Assembly: GCF_030656875.1 (NCBI RefSeq)
Contig: NZ_CP130943.1
Location: 2,356,001 to 2,420,000, forward strand
DNA length: 64,000 bases
Source: Prescottella sp. R16
GTDB lineage: Bacteria; Actinomycetota; Actinomycetes; Mycobacteriales; Mycobacteriaceae
Direction of reading: 5' to 3'
The stretch's first letter is position 1. Every line of letters begins with the position of its first letter. The position numbers and the translations under genes were made by a program. Positions 43,966 to 53,959 of the stretch are shown piece after piece. The notes beneath the pieces were generated by a model. It was given only the letters and a program-made list of their open reading frames with translations, made no database searches and was not told the origin of the DNA.

Positions 43966-45811
43966 CGATCGCGAAATCCGGGTCGGGGGCGTCGAGGTAG
44001 GAGACGAGTTCCGTGAGCCGCGCGACGTCACCGGTCCCCGTGACGGCCCCGTCGGCGAGCAGGGTGTCCATGTCGGCGCCGCCGAGCAGCAGCCGGTGCA
44101 GGTCGACGTCGGACAGGGTGAACGCCGCATCCGGGTCCGGCAGGCCGCCGGCGATGTCGCCGCCGCGATCGAAATGGACGAGCAGCCCGTTGCGCAGCCG
44201 GGTGCGGTACACCGTCCCCGTCAGATGCCAGTCGATCGTGATGTCCGCGTCCCACGACCTCGGCCCGTCCACCCGCAACGCCACCGCGTCGAACAGTTGC
44301 TCCACGCTGAGCGCGCCCGCGATGTCGGGGGACGCGGTCACCGTCGGCGTCCCCACCGGGCCGTGCCGTAGCTCGTACGCGCCCATGAGGTAGAAGTTGC
44401 GCCACGTGCCGTTCTCGGAGCCGAAACCGAGCTGCTCGAGGGTGTCCGCCTGCAATGCGGTCGCGTCCCCGTTCCCGGGATCGGCGAAGATCACATAGTT
44501 CAGCAGCTGCGCCGCCCACCGGAAATCCTTGTCCTCGAACGCTTTCCGTGCCTCCGCGACGACAGTGTCGGCGCCGCCCATGCATTCCACGTGCCGGATC
44601 GCCGACGCCACCGGCGGATGCTCCCACAGCCGGGCCGGGTTCCCGTCGAACCACCCCATGTAGCGCTGGTAGATCGCCTTGACGTTGTGGCTGACCGACC
44701 CGTAGTAGCCGCGGGTGTGCCACACGTTCGCGATCGCCGGCGGCAACGTGATGTCCTCGGCGATCTCGATGCCGGTGGCGCCCTTGTTGATCGCCCGCAA
44801 CGTCTGATCGTGCAGATACCCGTACAGGTCCCGCTGCACCGACAGGAACTCCGTCAGCCGCCCCGTCTCCCACGTCGGCCAGTGGTGCGACGCGAACAGC
44901 ACGTCCGAGCGGTGCGCGTACCGGTTGATCGACTCCGTCAGATAGGTCGCCCACACGTGCGGGTCCCGCACCAGCGCGCCCCGCAGCGTGAGCAGATTGT
45001 GCAGGGTGTGAGTGGCGTTCTCCGCCATGCACAGCGCCCGCCGGTCCGGGAAGTAGAAGTTCATCTCCGCCGGCGCCTCCGTGCCCGGGGTCAGCTGGAA
45101 CTCCATCCGCACCCCGTCCACCGTCTCCGTCTGCCCGGTGTGGGTGACGTCGACGGTCGGCGCGATCAGGGTCGGTGTCCCCGTCGACGTCGTCGGCCCC
45201 AGCCCGGCGCCCACCGCGCCCTGCGGGCCCCGCGGCAGCGCCGCCCCGTACATGTACGCCGCCCGCCGACCCATCGCGGTACCCGCGTACACGTTCTCCG
45301 CCACCGCATGTTCGACGAAGCCGGCCGGCGCCAGGACCGGGCAGCGTCCCGCATCCACGTCCTCCTGGGAGATCACCCCCTTGACCCCGCCGAAATGGTC
45401 GATGTGGCAGTGCGAATAGATCACTCCGGTCACCGGGCGGTCGCCCCGGTGCTCGCGGTACAGGGCCAGGCCCGCGGCGGCGGTCTCCGCCGAGATCAGC
45501 GGATCGATCACGATCACCCCGGTCTCGCCCTCCACCAGGGTCATGTTCGACAGGTCCAGGCCCCGGATCTGGTAGATGCCGTCGCACACCTCGAACAGGC
45601 CCTGGATCGCGCACAGCTGCGACTGCCGCCACAGGCTCGGATGCACCGTCGGCGGGCAGTCGCCGCCGAGGAACGCGTACCCGTCGCTGTCCCACACCAC
45701 CGCACCCGAGGCGTCCGTCACCGTACCCGGGGTCAGGGCGGCCACGAACCCCCGCCGCGCGTCCTCGAAATCCTGGTTGTCGTCCACTGGGAGGTCGCCA
45801 CTGTTCGTCAT
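43955..45811 (-). CDS. Alkyl sulfatase (SdsA1/BDS1-like, metallo-beta-lactamase fold)
   Basis: 618 residues from the ATG ending at 45811. The metal site HxHxDH is YSHCHIDHFGG (about 155-165); further ligands fit MAENATHTLHN and ASHHWPTW. The helical dimerisation domain (GWFDGNPARLWEHPPV...) and the C-terminal SCP2-like domain (SVEQLFDAVALRVDG, VHFDRGG) are both present, as in type III alkyl sulfatases. The enzyme cleaves sulfate from primary or secondary alkyl sulfates for sulfur scavenging. No obvious signal peptide is seen, unlike Pseudomonas SdsA1. Confidence 0.95.
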   Translation of the reverse strand: MTNSGDLPVDDNQDFEDARRGFVAALTPGTVTDASGAVVWDSDGYAFLGGDCPPTVHPSLWRQSQLCAIQGLFEVCDGIYQIRGLDLSNMTLVEGETGVIVIDPLISAETAAAGLALYREHRGDRPVTGVIYSHCHIDHFGGVKGVISQEDVDAGRCPVLAPAGFVEHAVAENVYAGTAMGRRAAYMYGAALPRGPQGAVGAGLGPTTSTGTPTLIAPTVDVTHTGQTETVDGVRMEFQLTPGTEAPAEMNFYFPDRRALCMAENATHTLHNLLTLRGALVRDPHVWATYLTESINRYAHRSDVLFASHHWPTWETGRLTEFLSVQRDLYGYLHDQTLRAINKGATGIEIAEDITLPPAIANVWHTRGYYGSVSHNVKAIYQRYMGWFDGNPARLWEHPPVASAIRHVECMGGADTVVAEARKAFEDKDFRWAAQLLNYVIFADPGNGDATALQADTLEQLGFGSENGTWRNFYLMGAYELRHGPVGTPTVTASPDIAGALSVEQLFDAVALRVDGPRSWDADITIDWHLTGTVYRTRLRNGLLVHFDRGGDIAGGLPDPDAAFTLSDVDLHRLLLGGADMDTLLADGAVTGTGDVARLTELVSYLDAPDPDFAIVTP

Positions 45812-45918
45812 GCCCACCACGCTGCCGTCCCGGGGGCCGCCGGTCCTCATCCACGGCGGGTGAACAATCGCGGTGCCCTTTTCCGGTGGTGGGAGCCACC
45901 GAACAAGCGCACCGCTCC

Positions 45919-48435
45919 TCACCTGCGGATCATCGTGCGCACCAGCCGGAGTCCCTGACCGAGGGACACGTCGGGCAGGTAGGCGCGGCCGACGGCGTTG
46001 CCGATGCTCGGCAGGGCCACCGGGTCGGGGAAACACATGTACATCGGTTCGTAGCGGGGCTGGAACTTCGACTTGAACGCCAGCAGCGACCGGAACCCGT
46101 AGACCGGTTCGAGGGTGCGGCCGAGCAGGTCGAGCATCGAGTTCACGGTGGACGCGGCGGCGTCCCCGTTCTTGGTGGCCAGCGGCGCCCCGGACAGGCT
46201 GACGAACTCGGCGCCCTCCGCCTCGAGGAGCAGCGCGGCCGACGCGATGAGGAACTCCATCGCCGGACGGAACCCGGAGGTGCGACGTCGCATGAAATCG
46301 AGAGTCCAGCCGACGATCCGGCCGTCCCGGTACACCGGCAGCCACGACGTGACCCCGTGCACGGTGCGGTCGGCGTCGACGGCGATCAGGCAGCGCACCT
46401 GCGGATCGTCCATCTCGGCGAGCCCGCCGAGGGTGAACCCCATCTCCGGCATGCCCTTGTCGGCGACCCATTCCTCGGAGATGGCGACGATCTGGTCGGT
46501 GATCGCGAGCGGCGCGGTGGGAAAACTGATCCATTCGGCGGTGATCCCCGTCTTCCCGGCCCGGTTCAGGGCGGTGCGCACGTCCTGGAACTTCTTGCCG
46601 GTGAACGCGATCGACCCGAGGTCGAGGACGGTTTCCTCGGCGACCTGCACGGCCGTCCACCCCTGGCCGGCGGCGGCGTCCCGGACGTGCCCGGTGACCG
46701 AGTAGAAGCACGGCACCCACCCGTTGGCGGCCGCGAACTCGGCGAACCCGGCGACGTCGGCGGCGGCCCGCTCCGGGCGGCCGACCGGGCCGCCGGTGGT
46801 CAGGGCGATGCCGCCGATCACCCGGTAGGCGACATAGCTGTCGCCGCCGGGCGAGAACCAGTAGCTGTTGCCGTCCCACAGCGTCATCCACGACAGGTCG
46901 CTGCCCGAGCCGCCGGTGAGGATCGTGCGGGCCCGGTCGACGGCGTCGGTGCCGGGCCCGTGCGCGGGACGCAGGAACGTCGCCGCCACCAGCACGCACA
47001 CCGCCACCCAGAACACCACCCCGGTCCACTCGTAGAGCAGGGTGGCCGCCCAGTTCACCGGCAGCAGCCGCGGGTCGAGCATCTGCAGGTACACCGGCGG
47101 CACCAGGCGCTGCGGGAAGTCGGCGAGCAGCGTCGGCACCGTCGGCGGCCGGTCGAAGCCGTGCCGCGCCCACAGCCCGCCGAACACGTAGGCGACGGCG
47201 AGCCCGGCGGTGAGGACGGTGAGCCGCACGAACAGTCGCCGGTAGGTGCCGGTGGGGGCGGCGACGTCGAACAGCCGCCGGGTCGCCACCAGCAGGATCA
47301 GCACCGCGAGCGGCGTCAGGAACGGGGTGAGCGTGCGGTACACCGTCGGGGTGTCGAGCCCGTAGAACAGGGACTGGCCGGGCAGCACGTCGATGTAGCG
47401 GACCGCGAAGTTCAGCAGCGACAGCGCCAGCAGCACCACCTGCGCGAGCGTGGAGGCGATCCACGCGAACCGGCGGCCGCGACGCAGCCCGTCGCACAGC
47501 ACGAGCAGCAGCAGCGACGGCATCAGGCTCAGCAGCAGCGGCCCGGTCCCGGACAGGCGCAGGTCGAGCTGTCCGCGGCGGCAGTCCGGGTCGGTGGCGT
47601 TCTCGGCGCAGATCTCCCGCACCTCCGCCGGCGTCCACGGCACCCCGCGCAGCAGGTCCCGCAGCACCGCGAGGGGGCCGACGGCGTGCGGGGTGAGGGC
47701 GGCGAGCATGGTGCCGATCGCGGTGGCGGCGACGACGATCGCGACGAGGACGCGGCCCTCGCGGCGGGTGCCGGTAATCGGTCGGCCTCGCTCTGTCGGA
47801 TACCGACTGCGGCCCACGAGCCACGGTCCGAGACACAGGCCGACGACGGCGCCACCGAGCCGCATCACGTCCTGCAGCTGTCCGGCGAACAGGACGAGGG
47901 TGATGGTCAACGCGAGCAGCCCGACACGGATGCGGCGCCGCCACAGGGTGTCCATCGACGCGCTCGCGGTCATCGCGACACCGACGATCCACGTGCTGGG
48001 GCCGATCGCCGCACCCAGATGCAACCGGAACCCCCACCCGGAGTCGAGGAGCCGGGCGGCGGCCGCGACCCCGGCCCCGAGGACCGCGCCGGCGACCTGG
48101 GTGATCAGGGCGGACGCCGCGAACCGGCCCGAGCCCATCCGCCGTTCCAGGGGGGCGGCGACCACGAACACCAGAACCGTCGCGGCCAGATAGCCGAGCA
48201 GGCCGTGCGCCCACAACCCGGACGTGAGCGGTGTCCACAGCCGCCAGTGCTCGAGCGGGCCGATCCCGACCGCGAGATGCCGGTCGACGAACGGGCCGGG
48301 CCCGTGCAGGACGGTGTCGGTGGCGAACCCGAGGATCCACATCACCGCGAGGATCGTGACGGCGACCGGCGCCCCGGTGACACCGTCGCGGAGCAGGTCG
48401 AGGAGCCGGCGGCCGTACCGGCGCAGCGCGGTCAC
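45919..48435 (-). CDS. MprF-like protein: membrane domain plus DUF2156 synthetase domain
   Basis: 838 residues from a GTG whose GTGA overlaps the upstream esterase stop. Residues about 20-250 resemble a rhomboid-like membrane region (GPLEHWRLWTPLTSGLWAHG), followed by further helices to about 500. The C-terminal 330 residues are the DUF2156/LPG-synthetase GNAT-like domain (WMTLWDGNSYWFSPGGDSYVAYRVIGG, EFAAANGWVPCFYSVTG, FVSLSGAPLATKN, FKSKFQPRYEPMYMCF). MprF proteins transfer aminoacyl groups to phosphatidylglycerol, altering surface charge. The exact donor and acceptor are unknown. Confidence 0.88.
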   Translation of the reverse strand: MTALRRYGRRLLDLLRDGVTGAPVAVTILAVMWILGFATDTVLHGPGPFVDRHLAVGIGPLEHWRLWTPLTSGLWAHGLLGYLAATVLVFVVAAPLERRMGSGRFAASALITQVAGAVLGAGVAAAARLLDSGWGFRLHLGAAIGPSTWIVGVAMTASASMDTLWRRRIRVGLLALTITLVLFAGQLQDVMRLGGAVVGLCLGPWLVGRSRYPTERGRPITGTRREGRVLVAIVVAATAIGTMLAALTPHAVGPLAVLRDLLRGVPWTPAEVREICAENATDPDCRRGQLDLRLSGTGPLLLSLMPSLLLLVLCDGLRRGRRFAWIASTLAQVVLLALSLLNFAVRYIDVLPGQSLFYGLDTPTVYRTLTPFLTPLAVLILLVATRRLFDVAAPTGTYRRLFVRLTVLTAGLAVAYVFGGLWARHGFDRPPTVPTLLADFPQRLVPPVYLQMLDPRLLPVNWAATLLYEWTGVVFWVAVCVLVAATFLRPAHGPGTDAVDRARTILTGGSGSDLSWMTLWDGNSYWFSPGGDSYVAYRVIGGIALTTGGPVGRPERAAADVAGFAEFAAANGWVPCFYSVTGHVRDAAAGQGWTAVQVAEETVLDLGSIAFTGKKFQDVRTALNRAGKTGITAEWISFPTAPLAITDQIVAISEEWVADKGMPEMGFTLGGLAEMDDPQVRCLIAVDADRTVHGVTSWLPVYRDGRIVGWTLDFMRRRTSGFRPAMEFLIASAALLLEAEGAEFVSLSGAPLATKNGDAAASTVNSMLDLLGRTLEPVYGFRSLLAFKSKFQPRYEPMYMCFPDPVALPSIGNAVGRAYLPDVSLGQGLRLVRTMIRR

Positions 48436-49751
48436 GCCGTCAACCCGAGGCGGGTCGCGAGCCAGCCCAGTTCGGTGCGCAACCCGGCGGACCACACCAG
48501 GAAACTGTGGGTGCCGGGCACCTCCACGAACCGCACGTCCATGCCGGCGTTCTGCGCGGCCGCGTACACCTTCTGCAGGTCGCCGCGGTAGGCGTCGTCG
48601 TGGTCGCCGACGACGAACACGCCGGCGGTGTCCGGGTAGCGGCGGGTGGCCAGGAGGTCCATCGGGTTGACGGCGGTGAACGCGGCCGTGTTGCCGCCGA
48701 ACGCCTCGTCGACGGTGCGTTTCCGGTCCCCGAGGGTCGGTTCGAGCTGCCCGGACAGGTCCAGGAACGTCGGGTACACGTCGGGTCGGGTGGTGGCGAG
48801 TTGCAGCGCGCAGGTGCCGCCGTACGACAGGCCGGCGACCGCCCACGAGCGGGGGTCGGGGTCGATCTGCAGGTGCGTCTTCGTCCAGGCCGGGACGTCG
48901 ACGGTCAGATAGGTGGCGACGTTGCCGAGTGCCGAGTCCAGGCACAGCGGGTTCGCGAACTGGCTGCCGGTGCCGTCCGCGACGACGACGACCGGGGCGA
49001 GACCGTGATGGGTGCGGGCGAACTCGTCCATGGTGGCGGCCAGTTTCCCGCCGTGCAGCCAGTCCTCGGGCGATCCGGGCTGCCCGGCGAGCAGCACCAG
49101 CACCGGCAGCAGCGGCCGTGGGGACGCGAAGTAGGCGGGCGGGAGGTAGACGACGGCGTCGCGGGCCGTGAACCCGGAGGTCGTGGCGGGGATCGGCACC
49201 GTCGTGTAGCGGCCGCTGCCGGGCAGGTCGGTGGGGGCCTGCGGCGCCCACACCGGTTCGAGGGGCCGTCCGGTGACGACGGGCCCGGACGGGTCCGGCA
49301 GCTGTGCGGCGTCCATCCGGTCGGGGTCGGGCAGCCCGAGTGCGGTCCCCACCGTCGGGTACGCGTAGAAGATCTGGTTGATCTGTACGGCCGCGGTGAG
49401 CACGACGGCCGTCGCGGCGACGATCGCCACCGGGATCGTGGCCCGCCGGCCGGCGACGCATCGCGGGACGACGAGCAGGAGCGCGGCGATCCCGATCCCG
49501 ATCCACACGTATACCGCGGTGGCGACGGGGTCGGGGAACGGCCGCCACACCTTCTCGACGACCAGGTAGATCACCGCCGTGGCCACGGCCGCCCCGGTCA
49601 GGGCCGCCGGGAGGGCCCACCGCAGGAACCAGCGGCGCCGGGCCGCGACGAGCCAGCCCGCACCGAGCAGCGCGAGGACGGCCGCGACGACGGGCAGCGG
49701 CCCGGACACCAGTGAGACGCGATCGAGCCAGCCTGTGAGCCCTTGCGACAC
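48432..49751 (-). CDS. Membrane-anchored esterase (esterase D/antigen 85-like fold)
   Basis: 439 residues from the GTG ending at 49751, with GGGAGG upstream. Four N-terminal transmembrane helices (about 15-130) lead to an extracytoplasmic alpha/beta-hydrolase domain: nucleophile GLSYGGTCAL (about 335), acid VVGDHDDAYRG, and His GTHSFLVW. The domain is of the type seen in S-formylglutathione hydrolases and mycolyltransferases. Coupling to the MprF-like gene suggests both modify envelope lipids. Confidence 0.87.
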   Translation of the reverse strand: MSQGLTGWLDRVSLVSGPLPVVAAVLALLGAGWLVAARRRWFLRWALPAALTGAAVATAVIYLVVEKVWRPFPDPVATAVYVWIGIGIAALLLVVPRCVAGRRATIPVAIVAATAVVLTAAVQINQIFYAYPTVGTALGLPDPDRMDAAQLPDPSGPVVTGRPLEPVWAPQAPTDLPGSGRYTTVPIPATTSGFTARDAVVYLPPAYFASPRPLLPVLVLLAGQPGSPEDWLHGGKLAATMDEFARTHHGLAPVVVVADGTGSQFANPLCLDSALGNVATYLTVDVPAWTKTHLQIDPDPRSWAVAGLSYGGTCALQLATTRPDVYPTFLDLSGQLEPTLGDRKRTVDEAFGGNTAAFTAVNPMDLLATRRYPDTAGVFVVGDHDDAYRGDLQKVYAAAQNAGMDVRFVEVPGTHSFLVWSAGLRTELGWLATRLGLTA

Positions 49752-49833
49752 CGGACCTCCCGTTCGACTTTTCCGTCCACCGGTATACCGCGCCGCCGGG
49801 GCTGCGACCACTATCACACCCGAAAACACGGGT

Positions 49834-49847
49834 TACTACCGGTAGTA
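49834..49847 (+). promoter_or_regulatory. BlaI-type operator
   Basis: TACTACCGGTAGTA is a perfect 14-bp palindrome 37 bp upstream of the blaI-like start, extending to TTACTAC...GTAGTAGTAA. It has the TAC-TA...TA-GTA form of BlaI/MecI boxes, so autorepression is likely. Confidence 0.75.
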
Positions 49848-49884
49848 GTAAGCGGTTGTGGTGTCCGGTCCGTAGACTCGGGTC

Positions 49885-50304
49885 ATGGCTGGACTCGGCG
49901 AGCTCGAACGCGCAGTGATGGACCACCTGTGGTCGGTGTCGGAACCGCAGACGGTGCGGCAGGTGCACGAGGCCCTGGCCACCCGCCGGGAACTCGCTTA
50001 CACCACGGTGATGACCGTGTTGCAGCGTCTCGCCAAGAAGCATCTCGTCATCCAGCAGCGCGACGACCGCGCCCACCGCTACCTGCCGGTCCACGGGCGC
50101 GACGAGCTCGTCGCGTCCCTCATGGTCGACGCGCTCGCGCAGGCCGACGCCTCCGGGGAACGCGCGGCCGCCCTCGTCCACTTCGTCGGGCAGGTCGGTG
50201 CCGACGAGGCCGCCGCGCTGCGGGAGGCCCTCGCCGCGCTCGAGCAGGCCGAGGCCGCGAAGCAGGCCCCGGGACTGCATCCGGGCGTCGGCCGGGCCAG
50301 CTGA
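49885..50304 (+). CDS. BlaI/MecI/CopY-family repressor
   Basis: 139 residues. The winged helix is clear: LGELERAVMDHLWSVSEPQTVRQVHEAL and AYTTVMTVLQRLAKKHLVIQQRDDRAHRY, followed by the dimerisation helices (ASLMVDALAQ, GADEAAALREAL). It should sit on the palindrome 37 bp upstream. It is paired with an M56 metallopeptidase gene 28 bp downstream, as in Rv1846c/Rv1845c of M. tuberculosis, where the repressor responds to beta-lactams and affects respiratory genes. Confidence 0.95.
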   Translation: MAGLGELERAVMDHLWSVSEPQTVRQVHEALATRRELAYTTVMTVLQRLAKKHLVIQQRDDRAHRYLPVHGRDELVASLMVDALAQADASGERAAALVHFVGQVGADEAAALREALAALEQAEAAKQAPGLHPGVGRAS

Positions 50305-50332
50305 CCCCGGCAGACCACAGAAATCCCGTGCG

Positions 50333-51298
50333 ATGAACGCCACTACGGCGCTGGCCTTCGGGTTGCTGGCGCTCGTTCTCACCGGCCCGGTGCCGACGCT
50401 GCTCAGCCGCGCCCGCTGGCCGTTCCGGTCGCCCCGCGCCGCGCTGGTGCTGTGGCAGGCCATCGCGATCGCCGCGGTCCTGTCCGCGTTCTCGTCGGGA
50501 CTGGCGATCGCGTCGCTACTGCTGGTTCCCGGCCCGGACGGGCGTCCCACCACCGAACCGACCGCCGAGATCGACGCCCTCGGCCTGCCGCTGTGGATCC
50601 TGTACGTCGCCGTGTTCGCGGTGACCCTGCTGATCGGCGCGAAACTGATCTTCTCGACGGTGCGGGTCGCGATCCACACCCGCCGTCGCCGCTCCCGGCA
50701 CCGCGTGCTCGTCGACCTCCTCGACCGCCGGGACATCGACCTGACCGAGGTACTCGGTCGCATGTCGGACGTGCGGGTCCTCGACGCCGCCGAACCGATC
50801 GCCTACTGCCTGCCCGGGCTGCGGCAGCGGGTGGTGCTCAGCGAGGGCACCTTGTCCTCCCTCGGCAACGACGAGATCCGCGCGATCCTCACCCACGAAC
50901 GCTCCCACCTGCGGGCCCGGCACGACCTGGTGCTCGAGGCGTTCACCGCCGTCCACTACGCGTTCCCGCGGGTGGTGCGGTCGAAGTCGGCGCTCGGCTC
51001 GGTGCAGCTGCTCGTCGAACTGCTCGCCGACGACTCCGCGGTCAAGGTCACCGGCCCCGCCCCCCTGGCCCGCGCCCTGGTCGCGTGCGCCGGATCCGTC
51101 GCCCCCCGCGGCGCGATGGCGGTCGGTGGCCCGTCCACCCTGGTGCGGGTGCAGCGGCTCACCGGTGCCGGCGCGGACCTGCGGGTCGCGGTGGCCGCCT
51201 ACGCCGCCGCGGCCGCGATCCTGATCGTCCCGACGATCGCGGTGGCGGTGCCGTGGCTCGTCGAACTGAGCCGGTTGTTCTCCCCCGCCCCCTACTGA
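50333..51298 (+). CDS. M56-family membrane metallopeptidase (BlaR1-like sensor-protease domain)
   Basis: 321 residues from ATG 50333. Transmembrane segments at about 5-25, 40-65, 85-110 and 285-310 surround a cytoplasmic zinc protease domain with HExxH (LTHERSHLRARHD, about 186-198). It lacks the extracellular penicillin-binding sensor domain of BlaR1. It probably inactivates the adjacent BlaI-like repressor by cleavage on an unknown signal. Confidence 0.92.
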   Translation: MNATTALAFGLLALVLTGPVPTLLSRARWPFRSPRAALVLWQAIAIAAVLSAFSSGLAIASLLLVPGPDGRPTTEPTAEIDALGLPLWILYVAVFAVTLLIGAKLIFSTVRVAIHTRRRRSRHRVLVDLLDRRDIDLTEVLGRMSDVRVLDAAEPIAYCLPGLRQRVVLSEGTLSSLGNDEIRAILTHERSHLRARHDLVLEAFTAVHYAFPRVVRSKSALGSVQLLVELLADDSAVKVTGPAPLARALVACAGSVAPRGAMAVGGPSTLVRVQRLTGAGADLRVAVAAYAAAAAILIVPTIAVAVPWLVELSRLFSPAPY

Positions 51299-51536
51299 CC
51301 GGCTCGCCGTTGCGCTGGTCACAGCCCGACACGGAACTGGTCGACCGCCGAAAAGATCGCGTACACTCGACCGCGGCCCTGCATCAGGGCAAGTTCATTC
51401 ATGTGAGGCACACAGCCCCGTCACCCCGCGAACGACGCATAGACGGCCAGGTGAATTGTGCCCTGGCTCGTCTCTTCGTGCGGCTGCAGGACAGCCCGCT
51501 CCGCGACGCGCCCGACGTCCGGAGAGGTAAATCCGC

Positions 51537-53825
51537 GTGACTTCTGCTGCCCCCGATACTTCCACCCCCGACTCGATCGACACTGCTGTCGACTCCGTCG
51601 TCGACACCCTCGACACCGCTGCCGTCGACTCGGTCGAGGCCCCCGAGGCCCCCGAGGCCGACACCCCGCAGGTGACGTTCGCCGAGATCGGGCTGCCCGA
51701 GCCCGTCGTCGCGGCCCTGGCCCGCAACGAGATCACCGTGCCGTCGCCGATCCAGGCGATGGCGATCCCGGACGCGATCGCCGGGAAGAACATCCTCGGC
51801 CGCGCCCAGACCGGCTCCGGTAAGACGCTCGCGTTCGGTCTGCCGATGCTGGCCCGCCTGGCCCGGCACGAGGACCGCCCGGACCCGAAGCGGCCCCGCG
51901 CCCTCGTCCTCGTCCCCACCCGTGAGCTCGCGTTCCAGGTGGTCGACTCCCTCACCCCGTACGCGGCGTCCCTCGGGCTGACCGTGCGGGCCGCGGTCGG
52001 TGGCACCCCGTTCACCAAGCAGGTCGACCAGCTGCGTCGCGGCGTCGACATCCTCGTCGCCACCCCCGGCCGTCTCGGCGACCACCTGCGGCAGAACACG
52101 TGTGTCCTCGGCTCCATCGAGATGACCGCCCTCGACGAGGCCGACCAGATGGCCGACATGGGCTTCCTGCCCGAGGTCCGCACCCTGCTCGGCGACACCC
52201 CCGCCGACAGCCAGCGGCTGCTGTTCTCGGCGACCCTCGACAACGACGTGCAGGCCCTCGTCCGCGAGTTCCTGCCCGAACACGAACTGCATTCGACGCA
52301 GGACGGCCGCGCCTCGGTCACCACGATGGACCACTACGTGCTGCTCGTCGAACGCGGCCAGAAGGACGCCGTCCTCGCCGAGATCGCGTCCCGCCAGGGT
52401 GGCCGCACCATCATGTTCGCCCGCACCAAGCTGGGCACCGAGGGTGTCGTCGAACGTCTCCGCGAGCAGGGTGTCGCCGCCGAAGCCCTGCACGGCGGCA
52501 AGGCGCAGAACCAGCGCACCCGCGTCCTCGAACGGTTCAAGACCGGCCGCACCCCCGTCCTGGTCGCGACGGATGTCGCGGCACGAGGAATTCATGTCGA
52601 CGGCATCGACCTCGTCGTGCACGTCGACCCGCCGCAGGACCACAAGGACTACCTGCACCGCGCCGGCCGCACCGCCCGCGCCGGCGAGGCCGGTGTCGTC
52701 GCCGCGATCGTGCTCCCGAACCAGCGCCGCATGTTCCGCCGCCTGACCGGCATGGCCGGTGTCGACGCCACCGCCGTGCCCGTCTTCCCCGGTTCCGAGG
52801 AACTCGCCGCCATCACCGGCGCCCGCACCCCCAGCGGGGAACCGGTGCGCGACAGCTACTTCCGCAGCGAACGCGGCGACCGGGGCGACCGGGGCGGCCG
52901 CAGCGGCTTCGGTGACCGCCGGGAACGGTCCTTCGGGGACCGGGGTCCGCGCCGCGACTTCGACAACCGCGGCCCGCGCCGCGAGGGTGGTTTCTCCGGG
53001 GATCGGAACGACCGGGGCCCGCGCCGCGACTTCGGGGACCGGGGCGACCGCCGCGACGGCGGGTTCCGCGGCAACCGGGACGACCGGCCGCGCCGCGACT
53101 TCGACAATCGGGGCGATCGGGGCGACAACCGCTCGTTCGGGGACCGGGGCCCGCGCCGGGACGGCGGATACCGCGGCGACCGGGACAACGGCCGCCCGTT
53201 CGAGAACCGCGGCCCCCGCCGCGACTTCGGTGACCGGGACAACCGGGACAGCCGCGGCGGGTTCCAGGGCAACCGGGACGACCGACCGCGCCGGGAGGGC
53301 GGCTTCTCCGGCGATCGGGATCGCCGGGACAGCTTCCGGGACAACAACTTCCGCGGCAACCGGGACGATCGCGGGGACCGTGGAGAGCGCGGCAACCGCA
53401 GCTTCGACGATCGGGGACCGCGCCGCGACGACCGTTCGTTCGGGGACCGGGGCCCGCGCCGGGACGGCGGATACCGCGGCGACCGGGACAACGGCCGCCC
53501 GTTCGAGAACCGCGGCCCCCGCCGCGACTTCGGTGACCGGGACAACCGGGACAGCCGCGGAGGGTTCCAGGGCAACCGGGACGACCGACCGCGCCGGGAT
53601 TTCGACAATCGTGGCCCGCGCCGCGACTTCGGCGACCGCGACAACCGGGACAGCCGCGGCGGTTTCCGGGGCGATCGCGACAACCGGTCCTTCGGGGACC
53701 GTCGTCCGTCCGGGTCGTCGGGGGCGGCAGGGTCTTCGGAGCAGCGCAGCGGCGGGTTCCGTAGCCGCACCGAGCGTCGCAGCTACGACGGTTTCGACGG
53801 CCCGCGCCGGGACCGCAACGCGTAA
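51537..53825 (+). CDS. DEAD-box RNA helicase with long RGD/RDN-rich repeat tail
   Basis: 762 residues from GTG 51537. The N-terminal 50 residues are acidic/Ser-Thr-rich. Helicase motifs: Q-motif region [57 protein letters not shown]. From about 440 on the chain is low complexity, rich in Arg, Gly, Asp and Asn ([24 protein letters not shown] units), a likely disordered RNA-binding, condensate-prone tail. Such helicases act in cold adaptation, ribosome assembly and RNA decay. A 240-bp leader precedes the gene (possible -10 TACACT at 51362). Confidence 0.95.
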   Translation: MTSAAPDTSTPDSIDTAVDSVVDTLDTAAVDSVEAPEAPEADTPQVTFAEIGLPEPVVAALARNEITVPSPIQAMAIPDAIAGKNILGRAQTGSGKTLAFGLPMLARLARHEDRPDPKRPRALVLVPTRELAFQVVDSLTPYAASLGLTVRAAVGGTPFTKQVDQLRRGVDILVATPGRLGDHLRQNTCVLGSIEMTALDEADQMADMGFLPEVRTLLGDTPADSQRLLFSATLDNDVQALVREFLPEHELHSTQDGRASVTTMDHYVLLVERGQKDAVLAEIASRQGGRTIMFARTKLGTEGVVERLREQGVAAEALHGGKAQNQRTRVLERFKTGRTPVLVATDVAARGIHVDGIDLVVHVDPPQDHKDYLHRAGRTARAGEAGVVAAIVLPNQRRMFRRLTGMAGVDATAVPVFPGSEELAAITGARTPSGEPVRDSYFRSERGDRGDRGGRSGFGDRRERSFGDRGPRRDFDNRGPRREGGFSGDRNDRGPRRDFGDRGDRRDGGFRGNRDDRPRRDFDNRGDRGDNRSFGDRGPRRDGGYRGDRDNGRPFENRGPRRDFGDRDNRDSRGGFQGNRDDRPRREGGFSGDRDRRDSFRDNNFRGNRDDRGDRGERGNRSFDDRGPRRDDRSFGDRGPRRDGGYRGDRDNGRPFENRGPRRDFGDRDNRDSRGGFQGNRDDRPRRDFDNRGPRRDFGDRDNRDSRGGFRGDRDNRSFGDRRPSGSSGAAGSSEQRSGGFRSRTERRSYDGFDGPRRDRNA
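53133..53296 (+). repeat. Internal direct repeat in helicase tail, copy 1
   Basis: 164 bp that recur at 53436-53599, exactly 303 bp (101 codons) away, in the same frame and with one difference seen (GGCGGG versus GGAGGG). Such near identity implies a recent duplication inside the low-complexity tail. Confidence 0.85.
53436..53599 (+). repeat. Internal direct repeat in helicase tail, copy 2
   Basis: Second copy of the 164-bp unit at 53133-53296. The 139 bp between the copies also encode the same Arg/Gly/Asp/Asn-rich composition. Confidence 0.85.
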
Positions 53826-53844
53826 TACCGGATCCGATGCCTCT

Positions 53845-53884
53845 CACGGCCCCGGCCACCCGTGAACGGGTGGCCGGGGCCGTG
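53845..53884 (+). terminator. Helicase terminator
   Basis: A perfect 18-bp stem, CACGGCCCCGGCCACCCG / CGGGTGGCCGGGGCCGTG, with a TGAA loop, 19 bp after the stop. Confidence 0.8.
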
Positions 53885-53959
53885 TGCGTGTCGGGTGTCA
53901 CACCGGCGAACGTCGGGGCCGGTTCGCGTGTGGACGGGGTGACGAGGGAAGCTGTATCC

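Noticed and set aside
53133..53599. CRISPR array
   Set aside because: The repeats are in frame within a helicase tail, only two long copies exist, and no cas genes are nearby.
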